The notes under the pieces: generated by a model | Databases searched by the model: none | Seen by the model: only the letters and a program-made list of their open reading frames with translations | What the model was told of the DNA's origin: nothing | Program-made: the position numbers and the translations under genes | Source of the DNA: Paludibacteraceae bacterium | Lineage (GTDB): Bacteria > Bacteroidota > Bacteroidia > Bacteroidales > Paludibacteraceae | Length of the DNA stretch: 64,000 nt | Assembly (NCBI GenBank): GCA_017477325.1 | Contig: JAFUWV010000008.1 | Location: forward strand, 1 to 64,000 | Direction of reading: 5' to 3' | In this document: piece after piece, positions 63,463 through 64,000 of the stretch | Position numbering within the stretch: the stretch's first letter is position 1 | How the letters are laid out: every line of letters begins with the position of its first letter

Positions 63463-64000
63463 TTAGCTAATCACCAATTTCATAAATTCCTCTCTTGTCT
63501 TGGCTTGATTGAATGCGCCTGTAAAGTCGCTTGTGACGGTCATTGCATGCTGTTTCTGCACACCTCGCATCTGCATGCAAAGGTGTTCCGCCTCAATTAC
63601 AACCATCACTCCCAGCGGTTCCAGAGTTTCTTGAATACACTCTTTTATCTGTGTCGTAAGGCGCTCTTGTACTTGCAGCCGGCGTGCAAATACGTCCACT
63701 ACGCGTGCTATCTTGCTCAGCCCTGTAATCCTGCCGTTGGGGATATATGCAATATGCACTTTGCCAAAGAAGGGCAGCATGTGATGTTCGCAAAGTGAGT
63801 AGAAATCAATATCTTTGACTATAACCATCTGCCTGTAGTCCTCTTCGAAAAGTGCGCTGCTTAATATGGCTTTTGGGTCTTCCTCGTAGCCTTTGGTCAA
63901 GAACTGCAGACTCTTGCCTATTCTTCGTGGAGTTTTTTTGAGTCCTTCACGCTCGGGGTCTTCTCCCAAAATGCAGAGCTGCTCTTTTACTAACGTGGCT
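63463..64000 (-). CDS. folE: GTP cyclohydrolase I, 5' end outside window
   Basis: The last ~178 residues are visible and the frame stays open to the window edge ([20 protein letters not shown]), so the true start lies beyond base 64000. The catalytic core shows [21 protein letters not shown] with the zinc ligands Cys and His, [20 protein letters not shown], and [12 protein letters not shown] with the second zinc Cys. It makes dihydroneopterin triphosphate from GTP, the first step to folate. It converges on the phosphoethanolamine transferase with only three bases between stops and no visible terminator. Confidence 0.95.
   Translation of the reverse strand, partial: ATLVKEQLCILGEDPEREGLKKTPRRIGKSLQFLTKGYEEDPKAILSSALFEEDYRQMVIVKDIDFYSLCEHHMLPFFGKVHIAYIPNGRITGLSKIARVVDVFARRLQVQERLTTQIKECIQETLEPLGVMVVIEAEHLCMQMRGVQKQHAMTVTSDFTGAFNQAKTREEFMKLVIS

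Overview
The window looks like a chromosomal segment of a gut- or rumen-type member of the Bacteroidales. Promoters fit the Bacteroidetes form (TTTG, 19-20 bases, TAnnTTTG) in front of many genes. PorX and PorZ, two type IX secretion system (T9SS) proteins, are encoded here, together with several exported proteins carrying T9SS-like C-terminal tails. The pectin/uronate genes, FeoA-FeoB fusion, GT3 glycogen synthase and glycine-lipid pair also fit this order. I cannot name the genus from sequence alone. No tRNA, rRNA, CRISPR array, transposase or phage gene was seen.

Layout. 1-4.2 kb: the 3' part of a surface protein made of near-identical 65-residue repeats, then an exported protein of unknown family. 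4.2-9.1 kb: small membrane protein, ParE, NadB, Dabb protein, with three stretches of low-complexity intergenic repeat and an 11-bp tandem array. 9.2-11 kb: PL1 pectate lyase. 11.0-16.5 kb: a tight same-strand run of radical-SAM-associated lipoprotein, its radical SAM/SPASM enzyme, glycine-lipid acyltransferases GlsA and GlsB, LD-carboxypeptidase, DUF2147 protein and a TlpA-like lipoprotein. 16.5-21.7 kb: malate dehydrogenase, PhoU-like plus Pit phosphate transport, second PL1 lyase. 21.7-27.3 kb: xseB, obg, adk, then altronate dehydratase and tagaturonate reductase. 27.4-34.8 kb: PorX, RluD, PASTA protein, a FeoB-associated Cys-rich peptide, the FeoAB fusion and two half-size chromate transporters.

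34.9-42.9 kb: a cobalamin riboswitch followed by a cell-surface protein and a translationally overlapping 2198-residue T9SS-type giant with four CUB-like modules, a beta-helix and a DUF4465 domain. 43-47.4 kb: convergent glucan phosphorylase and glycogen synthase. 47.4-50.4 kb: PKD lipoprotein, MiaA, pRiA4b-type protein. 50.4-52.3 kb: an AT-rich accessory stretch with a broken metalloprotease fragment and a secreted orphan. 52.5-54.1 kb: S6-S18-L9-L31 ribosomal operon with a structured leader. 54.4-64 kb: GH53 galactanase, PotABC, RdgB, PorZ, a phosphoethanolamine-transferase-like enzyme and the 3' end of folE.

How they work together. Two PL1 lyases and the GH53 galactanase would attack pectin and its galactan side chains outside the cell, probably exported or anchored through the T9SS to which PorX and PorZ belong. 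UxaB and UxaA would carry galacturonate on to 2-keto-3-deoxygluconate. The two items I find most worth attention are the radical SAM/lipoprotein pair leading into glycine-lipid synthesis, and the B12-riboswitch operon that encodes surface proteins but no transporter.
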